From NCBI RefSeq assembly GCF_000813745.1, contig NZ_JWLC01000007.1, positions 124,001 to 188,000 on the forward strand: a DNA stretch of 64,000 nt, read 5' to 3'. A program made the position numbers and the translations under genes. Below, piece after piece: positions 51,806-59,844 of this stretch. The DNA is from Leisingera sp. ANG-M1. GTDB lineage: Bacteria; Pseudomonadota; Alphaproteobacteria; Rhodobacterales; Rhodobacteraceae. The notes under the pieces are model-generated. The model saw nothing but the letters and a program-made list of their open reading frames with translations, was not told the DNA's origin and did no database searches. Within the stretch, counting starts at the first letter, position 1. Each line of letters starts with the position of its first letter.

Positions 51806-52699
51806 ATGAACATCAAGCAGCTCAGGCTCTTCTACGAGATCCACTCCTCGGGATCTCTGACCTATGCCGCCGACCGCATCTGCGTGACCCAGCCCGCCGC
51901 CAGCAAGCTGCTGCGCAGCTTGGAAGAGGAAGTCGGCATGAAGCTGTTTTCACGGGACGGCCGCAACCTGCGGCCCAACCCCGGCACGGAACATCTGTTC
52001 GAAGAGGTACGCGGGCTGCTGGAGCGCTTTGACGACCTGAACCGCAGCTTTGCTGCCACCTCCGAAGGCGGGCGCGGCAAAGTCGTGGTGTCGGGAACCG
52101 TTGGCATCATGATGGGGCTGATCGCCGACCAGGCGCAAAGGCTGCTGGAGAAAAGCCCCGGCATCCAGCTGGAGCTCTGGGTCAATGACTGCCAGCAAAT
52201 CCGCGAGCTGGCCGCGACCGGGCAAATCGACATCGGCCTCACTGACGCCGATACCGGTAGCCACCGGTACAGCTCGCAGCATTTCAAAATGGAATGCCTC
52301 GCCGCGGTTCACCAAAGCCAGGCGGGCGTCCTGCCGGAGCGGCTCCGCTTCGAAGACCTAGACGGTGCCAATTGGATCACTTTCGGCTCCCGCCACGGCA
52401 TGCTGCCGCAACTGCGCCAGGCCTATATCGAAAGCGGCGGCCTGTTCCGCTCGGGCCTGTTTGTAGACAACACGCTTCAGGCCCTGCAACTGGTTGATTT
52501 GAAAATGGGAATGACCATCGTCGATCCGATCAGCCACCGGCACAGCCTGGACAACGCCCTCTACCCCAACGTGCGCTACAAAAAGCTGCAGAGACCGTTC
52601 TTTGAGGCGATAGACCTGGTCTGGCCCAACTGCCGCCGGCTTTCGCCGCCCGCCCAACTGCTGCTGAATGCAGTGAAAGAAAAGCTGGCCGAGTTCTAG
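51806..52699 (+). CDS. LysR-family transcriptional regulator
   Basis: A 297-residue protein. The HTH (SLTYAADRICVTQPAASKLLRS, residues ~17-38) starts close to the N-terminus, as in CysB/GltR-like members, and the effector domain starts near 90 (GRGKVVVSGTVGIMMG). I set the start at ATG 51806 since LysR proteins begin MNIKQLRLF-like; the upstream 35 codons cross the operator. It is divergent from the oxidase/ABC operon and upstream of the decarboxylase operon, so it may regulate both. Confidence 0.9.
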   Translation: MNIKQLRLFYEIHSSGSLTYAADRICVTQPAASKLLRSLEEEVGMKLFSRDGRNLRPNPGTEHLFEEVRGLLERFDDLNRSFAATSEGGRGKVVVSGTVGIMMGLIADQAQRLLEKSPGIQLELWVNDCQQIRELAATGQIDIGLTDADTGSHRYSSQHFKMECLAAVHQSQAGVLPERLRFEDLDGANWITFGSRHGMLPQLRQAYIESGGLFRSGLFVDNTLQALQLVDLKMGMTIVDPISHRHSLDNALYPNVRYKKLQRPFFEAIDLVWPNCRRLSPPAQLLLNAVKEKLAEF

Positions 52700-52857
52700 C
52701 CGCTGGCCCCTGCGGATGCTGGCTTAGCCCCCTCAGACAGGCAGTTTTAGCAATTTGGCCAAATCTGCCTATGCCAAGACTCAATTCTTTGCGTTTGCGC
52801 GGCCAGGGACGGCTCTGCATGCTTCCGGGCAACGAAATTGCCTGAATGAGACCCGCT

Positions 52858-54123
52858 ATGAGCACACCTCAGAACACCCAGCGCTTTCCCGAGACCGGAA
52901 AGCCAAGCGCTGAAATCCTCGGCGAAATGGACGCCGCCCGCGCCGGCGACTGGGACTGGTTTTCACTGAAAAACCTGACCGCCTCCTACTATGGCGGCCC
53001 GGATGTGGCTGAGGTCGCCAAGGAAGCCTTTGTCAAGCATATCGGCGACAATGTGGTGCATCAGACCGGGCTGCACCCGTCGGTGCGAAAATACGAAACC
53101 GACGTCATCGCCATGGTGAAGGATCTGTTCAACGCACCGGAAAACGCCGCCGCGACCATCACCACCGGCGGCTCGGAAAGCATTGTTCTGGCGTTGAAAA
53201 CTGCACGCGACCGGGCGCGGGAGCTGAAGGGGATCACCAGCCCCAACATCATCGTGCCGCAGTCGGCCTATGCGGTGTTCAACAAACTGTCGCATTTCCT
53301 TGGCATCGAAGTGATCCAAATGCAGGAGAGCCCGGACTACCGCGCCGACGTGGCGGGTATGGAAGCAGCAATCGATGAGAACACCATCATGCTGGTCGGC
53401 TCCTGCCCGCCGTTCCCGCTGGGCGTCGTGGATCCAATAACCGAGATCGCCGCGCTGGCGCAGAAACATGACCTGTGGATGCATGTGGATGCCTGCATTG
53501 GTGGCTTCATGCTGCCCTTTGCCAAGGAACTGGGCGAGGACGTGCCGGACTTTGATTTCCGGGTGCCGGGCGTCACTTCGATGTCGGCCGACTTCCACAA
53601 ATACGGTTATGGCTACCGTGGCTGCTCGATCCTGGTGCTGCTGGATGAGGAACTGGTCAAATGGCAGGGCTTTGCCGCCAGCAACTGGAATGCCGGCGAC
53701 TACTATTCGAAAAACACTGCCGGATCGCGGAACTCGGGGCCAATCGCTTCCGCCTGGGCGGTGTTCAACTACCTCGGCCGCGCGGGCTTTCTGCGGGTCA
53801 CCGCGGATATCATCAAAGGCCGACAGGCCTTTTGCGAGGGCATCGCGGCGATCGAAGGCCTGGAGATCCTGGGCACCCCGCAGGGGCCGCATTTTGCCTT
53901 CAAGGCCGAAGGGCTGAACATCCTTGCGGTGGCCGACGGGCTGATGGCCAAGGGCTGGGCGATCAACATCGGCAGCAAGCCGGATGCGATCCTGCTGATG
54001 CTCAGCTGCCACCACCACCAGATCGCCGAGGACTTCCTGGGTGACCTCTGTGCGGTGGTGGCCGCGGTCAAGGCCGGCAGCCTGAAGGCCCGTGGCGAAG
54101 AAGAAGTTTATGGCATCTACTGA
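52858..54123 (+). CDS. PLP-dependent group II decarboxylase / sphingosine-phosphate-lyase-like
   Basis: A 421-residue fold-type I enzyme. Blocks include TTGGSESIVLALKTARDRAR near residue 100, MHVDACIGGFMLPFA near 205 and the PLP Lys248 in SADFHKYGYGYRG. The pattern is closer to sphingosine-1-phosphate lyase and archaeal tyrosine/aspartate decarboxylases than to glutamate decarboxylase. It probably removes CO2 from an amino acid or cleaves a C-C bond. ATG 52858 is used; the Shine-Dalgarno is weak. It leads a three-gene set with AA_synth and M20 proteins. Confidence 0.87.
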   Translation: MSTPQNTQRFPETGKPSAEILGEMDAARAGDWDWFSLKNLTASYYGGPDVAEVAKEAFVKHIGDNVVHQTGLHPSVRKYETDVIAMVKDLFNAPENAAATITTGGSESIVLALKTARDRARELKGITSPNIIVPQSAYAVFNKLSHFLGIEVIQMQESPDYRADVAGMEAAIDENTIMLVGSCPPFPLGVVDPITEIAALAQKHDLWMHVDACIGGFMLPFAKELGEDVPDFDFRVPGVTSMSADFHKYGYGYRGCSILVLLDEELVKWQGFAASNWNAGDYYSKNTAGSRNSGPIASAWAVFNYLGRAGFLRVTADIIKGRQAFCEGIAAIEGLEILGTPQGPHFAFKAEGLNILAVADGLMAKGWAINIGSKPDAILLMLSCHHHQIAEDFLGDLCAVVAAVKAGSLKARGEEEVYGIY

Positions 54124-54131
54124 TGCCATGC

Positions 54132-54171
54132 GCCTGCGGGGGCGGGCCGTCTCTTGGCCGTCCCCGCAGGC
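54132..54171 (+). promoter_or_regulatory. Hairpin between the PLP enzyme and AA_synth genes
   Basis: GCCTGCGGGG (54132-54141) pairs perfectly with CCCCGCAGGC (54162-54171), with further internal GGCC/GGCC pairing. It lies nine bases past the stop. Without a T tract, partial termination or RNA stabilisation is more likely than full termination. Confidence 0.7.
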
Positions 54172-54192
54172 TTCTTGGAGGAGGAGCACACG

Positions 54193-54738
54193 ATGAAACT
54201 GCGCAAGATTGCGGTGTATAGTGAAACCCTGTTTGCCGAGGCCGGGCAGGACGCTCCTGCCCCGGTCACCCGCGTTGCTGCCTGCGGGATCCTCGCAAAC
54301 CCCTTTGCCGGGCGGTTCGAGGAGGATCTAAGCCCATTGTTCGACATGGGCGAGGCCCTGGGCGAGCGGCTGATGCAGGCGGCGCTGCCGCATTTGCCAG
54401 GACGGGCGGTATCTTACGGCAAAGCGGCGATTGTCGGCGTCAATGGCGACATTGAGCATGGCCATGCGCTGCTGCACCCGAAGCTGGGCAAGGTGATGCG
54501 GGCACCGGTTGGCGGCGGCAAAGCGCTGATCCCCTCAGCCGCCAAGCTGGCAGCGGCGGGCGCCGCGCTGGACGTGCCGCTGGGGCACAAGGACGACGCC
54601 TGGTCGTTTGATCATTTCGACGCGATGACCGTCAGCGTGGCGGACAGCCCGCGCCCCGATGAAATCATGATGGTGGTGGCGCTGGCCGACGGCGGGCGCC
54701 TGAACGCCCGGGTAGGCAAGGCCCGGGCTGCGGTGTGA
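54193..54738 (+). CDS. AA_synth (DUF1185) family protein
   Basis: A 181-residue protein of the 'amino acid synthesis' family PF06684. Seen are RVAACGILANPFAGRFEEDL, SYGKAAIVGVNGDIEHGHAL and a HFDAMTVSVADSPRPDEIMM end. The catalytic role of the family is not established; it often lies beside amidohydrolases and amino-acid catabolic genes. GGAGGAGGA precedes ATG 54193. Its stop overlaps the next ATG, so the two are coupled. Confidence 0.86.
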   Translation: MKLRKIAVYSETLFAEAGQDAPAPVTRVAACGILANPFAGRFEEDLSPLFDMGEALGERLMQAALPHLPGRAVSYGKAAIVGVNGDIEHGHALLHPKLGKVMRAPVGGGKALIPSAAKLAAAGAALDVPLGHKDDAWSFDHFDAMTVSVADSPRPDEIMMVVALADGGRLNARVGKARAAV

Positions 54739-55925
54739 TGAAAGACCTGATGATGAATGCGGCACCTGATGCAACCCGGCTGGCGGACACCCTGATCGAA
54801 CTGGTCCGCATCCAAAGCGTGAACCCGTTTGACGAGGCGCCCGGACCAGGCCGCCGCGAGCAGGAGATGGCCGAGGATCTGCTGGCCCGTTTTCACCTGC
54901 TGGGCCTGGAAACCGGCTGGCGCGAAGTGGAGCAAGGCCGCCCCAATATCTGGGGGCGGCTCAAAGGCACCGGCGGCGGCCCCGCGATCATGCTGGCGGC
55001 GCATATGGATACGGTTGGCACCGAGGGCTATGGCGACGCCTTTGACGCTCGGCTGGTCGACGGCAAGGTCACCGGGCGCGGCTCCTGCGACATGAAGGGG
55101 GCCTTTGCCTGCTATCTTGAGGTGATCCGGATGCTGCAGGCCAGCGGCACCGAATTGCCTGGCGACCTGATCATTGCCGGCATCGCAGATGAGGAGCACC
55201 TGCTGACTGGCTCAGCGGAAATGGGCCGCAACGGGCCTGGTGCGGATTTCGGCATCATCGGCGAACCCTCAAAGCTGGCAATCTGCCCCTCGCACAAGGG
55301 CCAGCTAGGTGCGATGATCCGCACTTATGGCGTGGCCACTCATTCCTCGGGGCCGGAAAACGGAGTCAACGCGGTGGAGCATATGGGCGCGGTGATCGCG
55401 CATCTCTCCGGCCTGAACGCAGAGCTGCAGCAGAACCCGGAACCGCACCCGCTGTGCGGCACCGGCCGGTTCTCGATGAATGTAATCCGTGGCGGCGCCT
55501 TTGTCTCCGGCATCCCGGATTATTGCGAGATGGAGATCGACCGCCGCTTCCTGCCCGGCGAAGACCCGGAGGAAATCCTGGAGGACTACCGCCGCCGGCT
55601 GCGGGAGCTGAAGAAAGAGCTGCCGGATCTGAAGGCAGAGGTTTCCGGCCCCTCCCTGCTGGCGCCCGCTCTGAACGTGCCGCAGGATTCAGCCGTTGTG
55701 GCCGCCCTGACTGAGGCTGCCCGAGGCGTGCTGGGCCGGGAGCCCGAGATCACCGCCTTCCCCGGCGGCACCGACGCGCCGAACCTGGGCTTTCCCTGCG
55801 TGATCTGCGGCCCCGGCGATCTGGCGCAAGCGCACAGCACTGACGAATACATCGAAGTGAAGCAGCTGGTGCAGGCCAGCAGCATCTATCTGCAGACGGT
55901 GCTGAAGATGAACGGCCAGGGCTGA
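54738..55925 (+). CDS. M20-family metallo-deacylase (ArgE/DapE-like)
   Basis: A 395-residue dizinc hydrolase. Metal and catalytic residues are His in LAAHMDTVG (~91), Asp in GRGSCDMKG (~121), the Glu pair in ADEEHLLTG (~155), Glu in IGEPSKL (~177) and His in AQAHSTDEYI (~362). It hydrolyses an N-acyl amino acid such as acetylornithine. ATG 54738 overlaps the preceding TGA. With the decarboxylase and AA_synth it probably degrades an acylated amino acid imported by the divergent ABC system. Confidence 0.91.
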   Translation: MKDLMMNAAPDATRLADTLIELVRIQSVNPFDEAPGPGRREQEMAEDLLARFHLLGLETGWREVEQGRPNIWGRLKGTGGGPAIMLAAHMDTVGTEGYGDAFDARLVDGKVTGRGSCDMKGAFACYLEVIRMLQASGTELPGDLIIAGIADEEHLLTGSAEMGRNGPGADFGIIGEPSKLAICPSHKGQLGAMIRTYGVATHSSGPENGVNAVEHMGAVIAHLSGLNAELQQNPEPHPLCGTGRFSMNVIRGGAFVSGIPDYCEMEIDRRFLPGEDPEEILEDYRRRLRELKKELPDLKAEVSGPSLLAPALNVPQDSAVVAALTEAARGVLGREPEITAFPGGTDAPNLGFPCVICGPGDLAQAHSTDEYIEVKQLVQASSIYLQTVLKMNGQG

Positions 55926-55954
55926 AACGCGAAAAAGTTTTGGGAAACAACGCG

Positions 55955-56033
55955 GAGGGCAGCGCCCGACCCTGGGTGGGTGCGTAAGCGCCCTCCCGTG
56001 GGGAGGGTCGGGCGCTGCCCGGCCTATCGGCCA
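55955..56033. repeat. Palindromic intergenic repeat, copy B
   Basis: Perfect 17-base arms GGGCAGCGCCCGACCCT (55957-55973) and AGGGTCGGGCGCTGCCC (56004-56020) enclose a loop with TGGGTGCGTAAGCGCCCTC. The reverse complement closely matches 30041-30118, including the flank GATAGGCCGGGCAGCG. It lies between the convergent M20 and LysR genes and may act as a bidirectional terminator. Confidence 0.8.
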
Positions 56034-56043
56034 GGCATAAGGC

Positions 56044-56937
56044 CTAGTCCTTGCCCATGGCCCGCGCGGAATTCGACAGCCACTCCCAGAACGCCGCCAC
56101 GCCCGGCTTTCTAAGAATCTCGGAAGTGGTCAGCGCGTAGTAGCTCTTGCGGCTGGGGATCTCGAGATCGAAGGGCTTGACCAGCTGGCCGCTGGCCAGC
56201 TCTTTCTCCAGCAGGCCGGTGTGGCCAATGGCGATGCCGGCGCCCTCGCGCACGGTCTGGATCATCACCGAATACAGGCTGAAGCCGAGGCTGTTCTGCA
56301 GGTCCTTGCCGCCCGCGGCCTCCAGCCAGGCGGTCCAGTCGTCGTCCCAATACAGGTCATACAGCGCCGGGATCTCGCGTACATCCTCCAGCGTCAGCCC
56401 GTCCGGGTATTCCTCCAGCAACTGCGGCGCGCAGACTGGGGTCAGGGTCTCCGACATGATCCGGATCGACGGATATTGCGGCGGCGGCATCTCACCGTGC
56501 CAGACAATCACATCCAGATTGCCGGAGCGGAAGTCCGGCTCGATGGTGTCGGCGATCAACTCGGCCCGCACATCCGGATGATCGGACAGGAACGATTGCA
56601 CCAAAGGCCGCACCAGCCGCTCGCTCACCACATGCAGCGCAGCGATGCGGATCGGCTGGGCCCGGTGCTGCGCCTTGAACAGCTGGGTCTCGCGGGTGAG
56701 ATCGTCCAGCAGCCGTTCAACAATGCGCAGATACTCCTGCCCCGCCGCATTCAGCACCACCCCGCGCGGCTGGCGCGAGAACAGCTCCACCCCCAGCTCC
56801 ATCTCCAGCTTCTTGACCTGATGGGCGATGGCCGCCGCGGTCAGATTCAGTTCCTTGGAAGCCTTGGAGAAGCTGGAATGGCGGGCAGCGGCCTCAAAGG
56901 CGCGCAAGGAGTAAAGCGGGGGCAAACGGCGGCGCAT
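56044..56937 (-). CDS. LysR-family regulator (GcvA-like)
   Basis: A 297-residue protein. It starts RRLPPLYSLRAFEAAARHSS, with HTH SKASKELNLTAAAIAHQVKK (~26-45) and then GVELFSRQPRGVVLNAAGQEYL, the GcvA-type pattern. GcvA-like proteins often govern glycine, betaine or one-carbon genes. It lies 39 bases after the GlxA regulator on the same strand, so two regulators form a unit facing away from the TRAP-sox operon. Confidence 0.9.
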   Translation of the reverse strand: MRRRLPPLYSLRAFEAAARHSSFSKASKELNLTAAAIAHQVKKLEMELGVELFSRQPRGVVLNAAGQEYLRIVERLLDDLTRETQLFKAQHRAQPIRIAALHVVSERLVRPLVQSFLSDHPDVRAELIADTIEPDFRSGNLDVIVWHGEMPPPQYPSIRIMSETLTPVCAPQLLEEYPDGLTLEDVREIPALYDLYWDDDWTAWLEAAGGKDLQNSLGFSLYSVMIQTVREGAGIAIGHTGLLEKELASGQLVKPFDLEIPSRKSYYALTTSEILRKPGVAAFWEWLSNSARAMGKD

Positions 56938-56976
56938 GTCAGTCTCTTTCTGTTCGCAGCATCGGCTAGACTAGAG

Positions 56977-57987
56977 TCAGCCGTCGATCTGGCCAAGCCG
57001 TTTGCGGCTTTGGCGGAATTCGTTGGGCGGCAGGCTGTAGGTCTTGTGGAACCAGCGGCTGAAATGGGCGGAATCGGCAAAACCGCATTCATAGGCGATC
57101 TGCGCGATCGAGCGGTTGGTGTTCAGCAGCAGCCAGTGGCCGCTGGCCAGGCGGATATTGCGGAACACGGCGGCGGGGCTTTCGCCGGCCTGCTCCTGAA
57201 AGGCTCGGGTCAGGTTGCGGCTGCTGATCCCCATCAGCCCGGCCAGTTCCGAGACCTGCAGCGGGCTGGAGACATGCTCCTCCATCAGCGCGACCGCCTT
57301 CTCCACCCGCCAGTCGCCGCAATCGGTGAGGCTGGCATAGGGCATATGAGCGGAGGTGCTGGAGATATGCTTGGGGTCGACCATCAGCTGGCGCATCGCC
57401 TTTTGCGCCCGCGCCTTGCCGCAGTGCTTGCCGACCAGATGCAGGATGAGGTCCAGCGCCCGGGCACCGCCGGGACAGGTGATAACATCGCCATGGTCGA
57501 TGAAGGGCTGGTCCAGCACCGGGCGGACTGCGGGGAAGTTCTCCTCCAGATCGGTCTTGTGGTGAAAGTGGGTGGCGCAGTCGCGCGCATCCAGCAGGCC
57601 AAGCTGCGCCAGCAGCATCACCCCGGTGTCGACCCCAACTAGCGGCGTGCCCTCCGCATGCATCTGTTGAAGGAACGCGCGGGTCTCCGGCGGCGCCATC
57701 AGAGCGGCTGGCATCAACCCGGCAAATACGATGAGATAATCAAACTTGGCCTTAGGGTTGAAAATTTCAGTCGGCAGGATTTCAAAGCCGCAGCTAGCCC
57801 GGATCGGCATTTTATCTTTAGAAAGCAGGCTCCACTGGCAGTAAATCTGACGGCTAAAGTCCAATCTATCAGCCGCATGGCGCAGGCATTCCACCATGCA
57901 GGTAAAGGGCATCAGGGTGAATTGATTGAGCGGGACCAGACCGACTCGCAGGTCGGGTTCGCTCGGATATGCTGCGCTGCTGAACAT
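56977..57987 (-). CDS. GlxA/GbdR-type AraC regulator of the TRAP-sarcosine oxidase operon
   Basis: A 336-residue protein. The DJ-1-like domain includes YLIVFAGLMPAALM and LVGVDTGVMLLAQLGLLDAR (Asp replaces the elbow Cys) and TCPGGARALDLILHLVGKH. The HTH pair is VSELAGLMGISSRNLTRAFQ and IAQIAYECGFADSAHFSRWF. GbdR of Pseudomonas, which senses betaine/dimethylglycine, has this architecture and activates sarcosine oxidase genes. It is divergent from that operon here, 178 bases apart. It is paralogous to 25765-26802. Confidence 0.9.
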   Translation of the reverse strand: MFSSAAYPSEPDLRVGLVPLNQFTLMPFTCMVECLRHAADRLDFSRQIYCQWSLLSKDKMPIRASCGFEILPTEIFNPKAKFDYLIVFAGLMPAALMAPPETRAFLQQMHAEGTPLVGVDTGVMLLAQLGLLDARDCATHFHHKTDLEENFPAVRPVLDQPFIDHGDVITCPGGARALDLILHLVGKHCGKARAQKAMRQLMVDPKHISSTSAHMPYASLTDCGDWRVEKAVALMEEHVSSPLQVSELAGLMGISSRNLTRAFQEQAGESPAAVFRNIRLASGHWLLLNTNRSIAQIAYECGFADSAHFSRWFHKTYSLPPNEFRQSRKRLGQIDG

Positions 57988-58165
57988 TTAAGACCAAATT
58001 CTGTTTTGCCTTGTCCGTTTTCTACAACGAATCCGTCTTCATGTTCAATACAAAGCACGGGCGCCTTGGAATTCTGTGCCAACGGTGAATCAGCAGATTC
58101 GCCGGATGGGAGGAGGCCCGCGCTGCCGCAAAACAGCCGGGCAGGAAAACAGAGGAACTTCTACG

Positions 58166-59170
58166 ATGACATTCAAGAAATCCGTCATGGGCGCCCTGCT
58201 TGCAGGCGCGGTTGCAGCCGTATCTGCACTGCCCGCAATGGCCGCCGATCTGCGCTTGAAATTCGCCGGCACCTTCCCGGTCGAGCATCAGGGCTCGAAA
58301 ATGATGGAACAGATCAAAGCCGAGATTGAAGCCGCGGATGTCGGCCTGAAAGTTTCGCTGTTCCCCGCCAACCAGCTCGGCTCCGGTGAAGAGCTGCTGG
58401 AAGACGCGATCCGCGGCAACGTCGATCTGGTCTACGGCTTTGTCTATGCACACAAGGACCCGGCGTTCGAAATCAACTCGCTGCCGTTCCTGGTGTCGGA
58501 CAATGCCGACGTCGAGCGCATCTACATGAATCGCGACAGCGCCTATAACCAGATCTTCCGCGAGCGTCTGGACAACATCGGCATCCACCTCTTGGCCAAC
58601 AACGCCGAAGGTTTCATCGGCATCGTGGCCGACAAGAAGCCCACCGACTGGGCCGGCACCGGCACCAAGGACATGAACATCCGCGTGTGGTCCTCGAATG
58701 TCGCCAAGGCAACCACCGAGAGCCTCGGCTTCAACACAACCACCATGAACTGGGCAGAAGTCTTCCCGGCAATCCAGTCCGGCGTGGTTGACGGCGCCAT
58801 CTGCTGCACCGCGCAGCTGACCTACACCACCTTTGCGGTCTCCGACGTCGGCAAATACTTCATCCCCTACGGCGCGTTCATCGAAGGCTCGACCTACTAC
58901 GCCTCGAACCGCACCTGGGAGAAAATGAACGACGAGCAGCAAGCGGTTGTCACCGCGGCGTTCGAGAAAGCCTCGGCCGAATTCACCCAGTGGAACCTGG
59001 ACAACGACGACGCCTTCCGCGCCAAACTGCTGGAGTCCGGCTACGAGATCCTGGACCCCACCGCCGAGGAAAAAGCGGCGATGGTTGCCCATGTCCGCGA
59101 AAACGTCTGGCCGCAGGTTGGCGAGATCGTCGGCCAGGACATTCTGGACCGCCTGCTGGCTGACAAATAA
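58166..59170 (+). CDS. dctP: TRAP transporter substrate-binding protein linked to sarcosine oxidase
   Basis: A 334-residue periplasmic receptor with a Sec signal (MTFKKSVMGALLAGAVAAVS, cleavage near AMAA). The DctP pattern is seen in LKFAGTFPVEHQGSKMMEQI, LFPANQLGSGEELLEDAIRG and MNIRVWSSNVAKATTESLGF, the region of the carboxylate-binding Arg. Unlike the 410-residue receptor at 4.6 kb it has the usual length. ATG 58166 follows GAGGAA; the longer reading lacks a signal peptide. The context suggests sarcosine, dimethylglycine or a related methylated amine as ligand. Confidence 0.92.
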   Translation: MTFKKSVMGALLAGAVAAVSALPAMAADLRLKFAGTFPVEHQGSKMMEQIKAEIEAADVGLKVSLFPANQLGSGEELLEDAIRGNVDLVYGFVYAHKDPAFEINSLPFLVSDNADVERIYMNRDSAYNQIFRERLDNIGIHLLANNAEGFIGIVADKKPTDWAGTGTKDMNIRVWSSNVAKATTESLGFNTTTMNWAEVFPAIQSGVVDGAICCTAQLTYTTFAVSDVGKYFIPYGAFIEGSTYYASNRTWEKMNDEQQAVVTAAFEKASAEFTQWNLDNDDAFRAKLLESGYEILDPTAEEKAAMVAHVRENVWPQVGEIVGQDILDRLLADK

Positions 59171-59184
59171 GCCCTTCTCCCCGC

Positions 59185-59225
59185 CGGGCGGTGGCACGGT
59201 GCAAGCCGGCTGCCGCCCGTTTTTT
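59185..59225 (+). terminator. Attenuator-type hairpin between dctP and dctQ
   Basis: CGGGCGG (59185-59191) pairs with CCGCCCG (59213-59219), with outer and inner imperfect pairing, followed by TTTTTT (59220-59225). This resembles a true terminator 15 bases after the receptor stop. Read-through must supply the permeases and sox genes, so it probably attenuates. Confidence 0.7.
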
Positions 59226-59265
59226 GTCCGCAGACGCGGACCCTCCACAAGACAGGGGAGAGACA

Positions 59266-59844
59266 ATGCCTGAGCTTGTCGACAAACTTCCAAATGCCAT
59301 CGCCGGGCCCGTCCGGGTTGCGCTGGCGATCAAGAACTTCATCATCGTTGTGGCCTCGCTGATCATGGCCGTAACCTTCGGCTTTGTCGTGGTCGCCCGC
59401 TACGGCTTCAGCGCAGACCTGTTTGCCTATGAAGAATGGCTGATGGTGATCTGTTTCTGGATGTTCTTCATGGCCTCGGCCATGGGCACCTATGACAAAA
59501 GCCATGTGAACGCCGACCTGCTCGGCTTCGTCATCAAGGATCCGCGCAAACTGTGGCTGCGCAATGTGATCATCGAGTTCATCGAGGTGCTGGTGACCTT
59601 CGCCATCATCTATTGGGCCTGGCTGATGATCGCGGACGAGATCAGCTACTACCCGAACTGGCAGACCACCATCGCGCTGCAGATCCCGTTCCTGGTGCCG
59701 CGCATCGGCATCTTCCTCGGCTTCATCCTGATGGCCGTCTACTCAATCCTGCATCTGTACGTCCTGCTGAAAACCGGTGCACCGGACACCCGCGAGGACA
59801 ACCAGCTGATCCCGCGCCAGAGCGCGAGAGGAGCCAACAAATGA
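59266..59844 (+). CDS. dctQ: TRAP transporter small permease (DctQ family)
   Basis: A 192-residue protein with four helices (FIIVVASLIMAVTFGFVVVA, WLMVICFWMFFMASAMGTYD, VLVTFAIIYWAWLMIADEI, IGIFLGFILMAVYSILHLY). GGGGAGAGA precedes ATG 59266. The end overlaps the large-permease start by four bases (ATGA). Partner of the DctP and DctM proteins beside it. Confidence 0.9.
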   Translation: MPELVDKLPNAIAGPVRVALAIKNFIIVVASLIMAVTFGFVVVARYGFSADLFAYEEWLMVICFWMFFMASAMGTYDKSHVNADLLGFVIKDPRKLWLRNVIIEFIEVLVTFAIIYWAWLMIADEISYYPNWQTTIALQIPFLVPRIGIFLGFILMAVYSILHLYVLLKTGAPDTREDNQLIPRQSARGANK

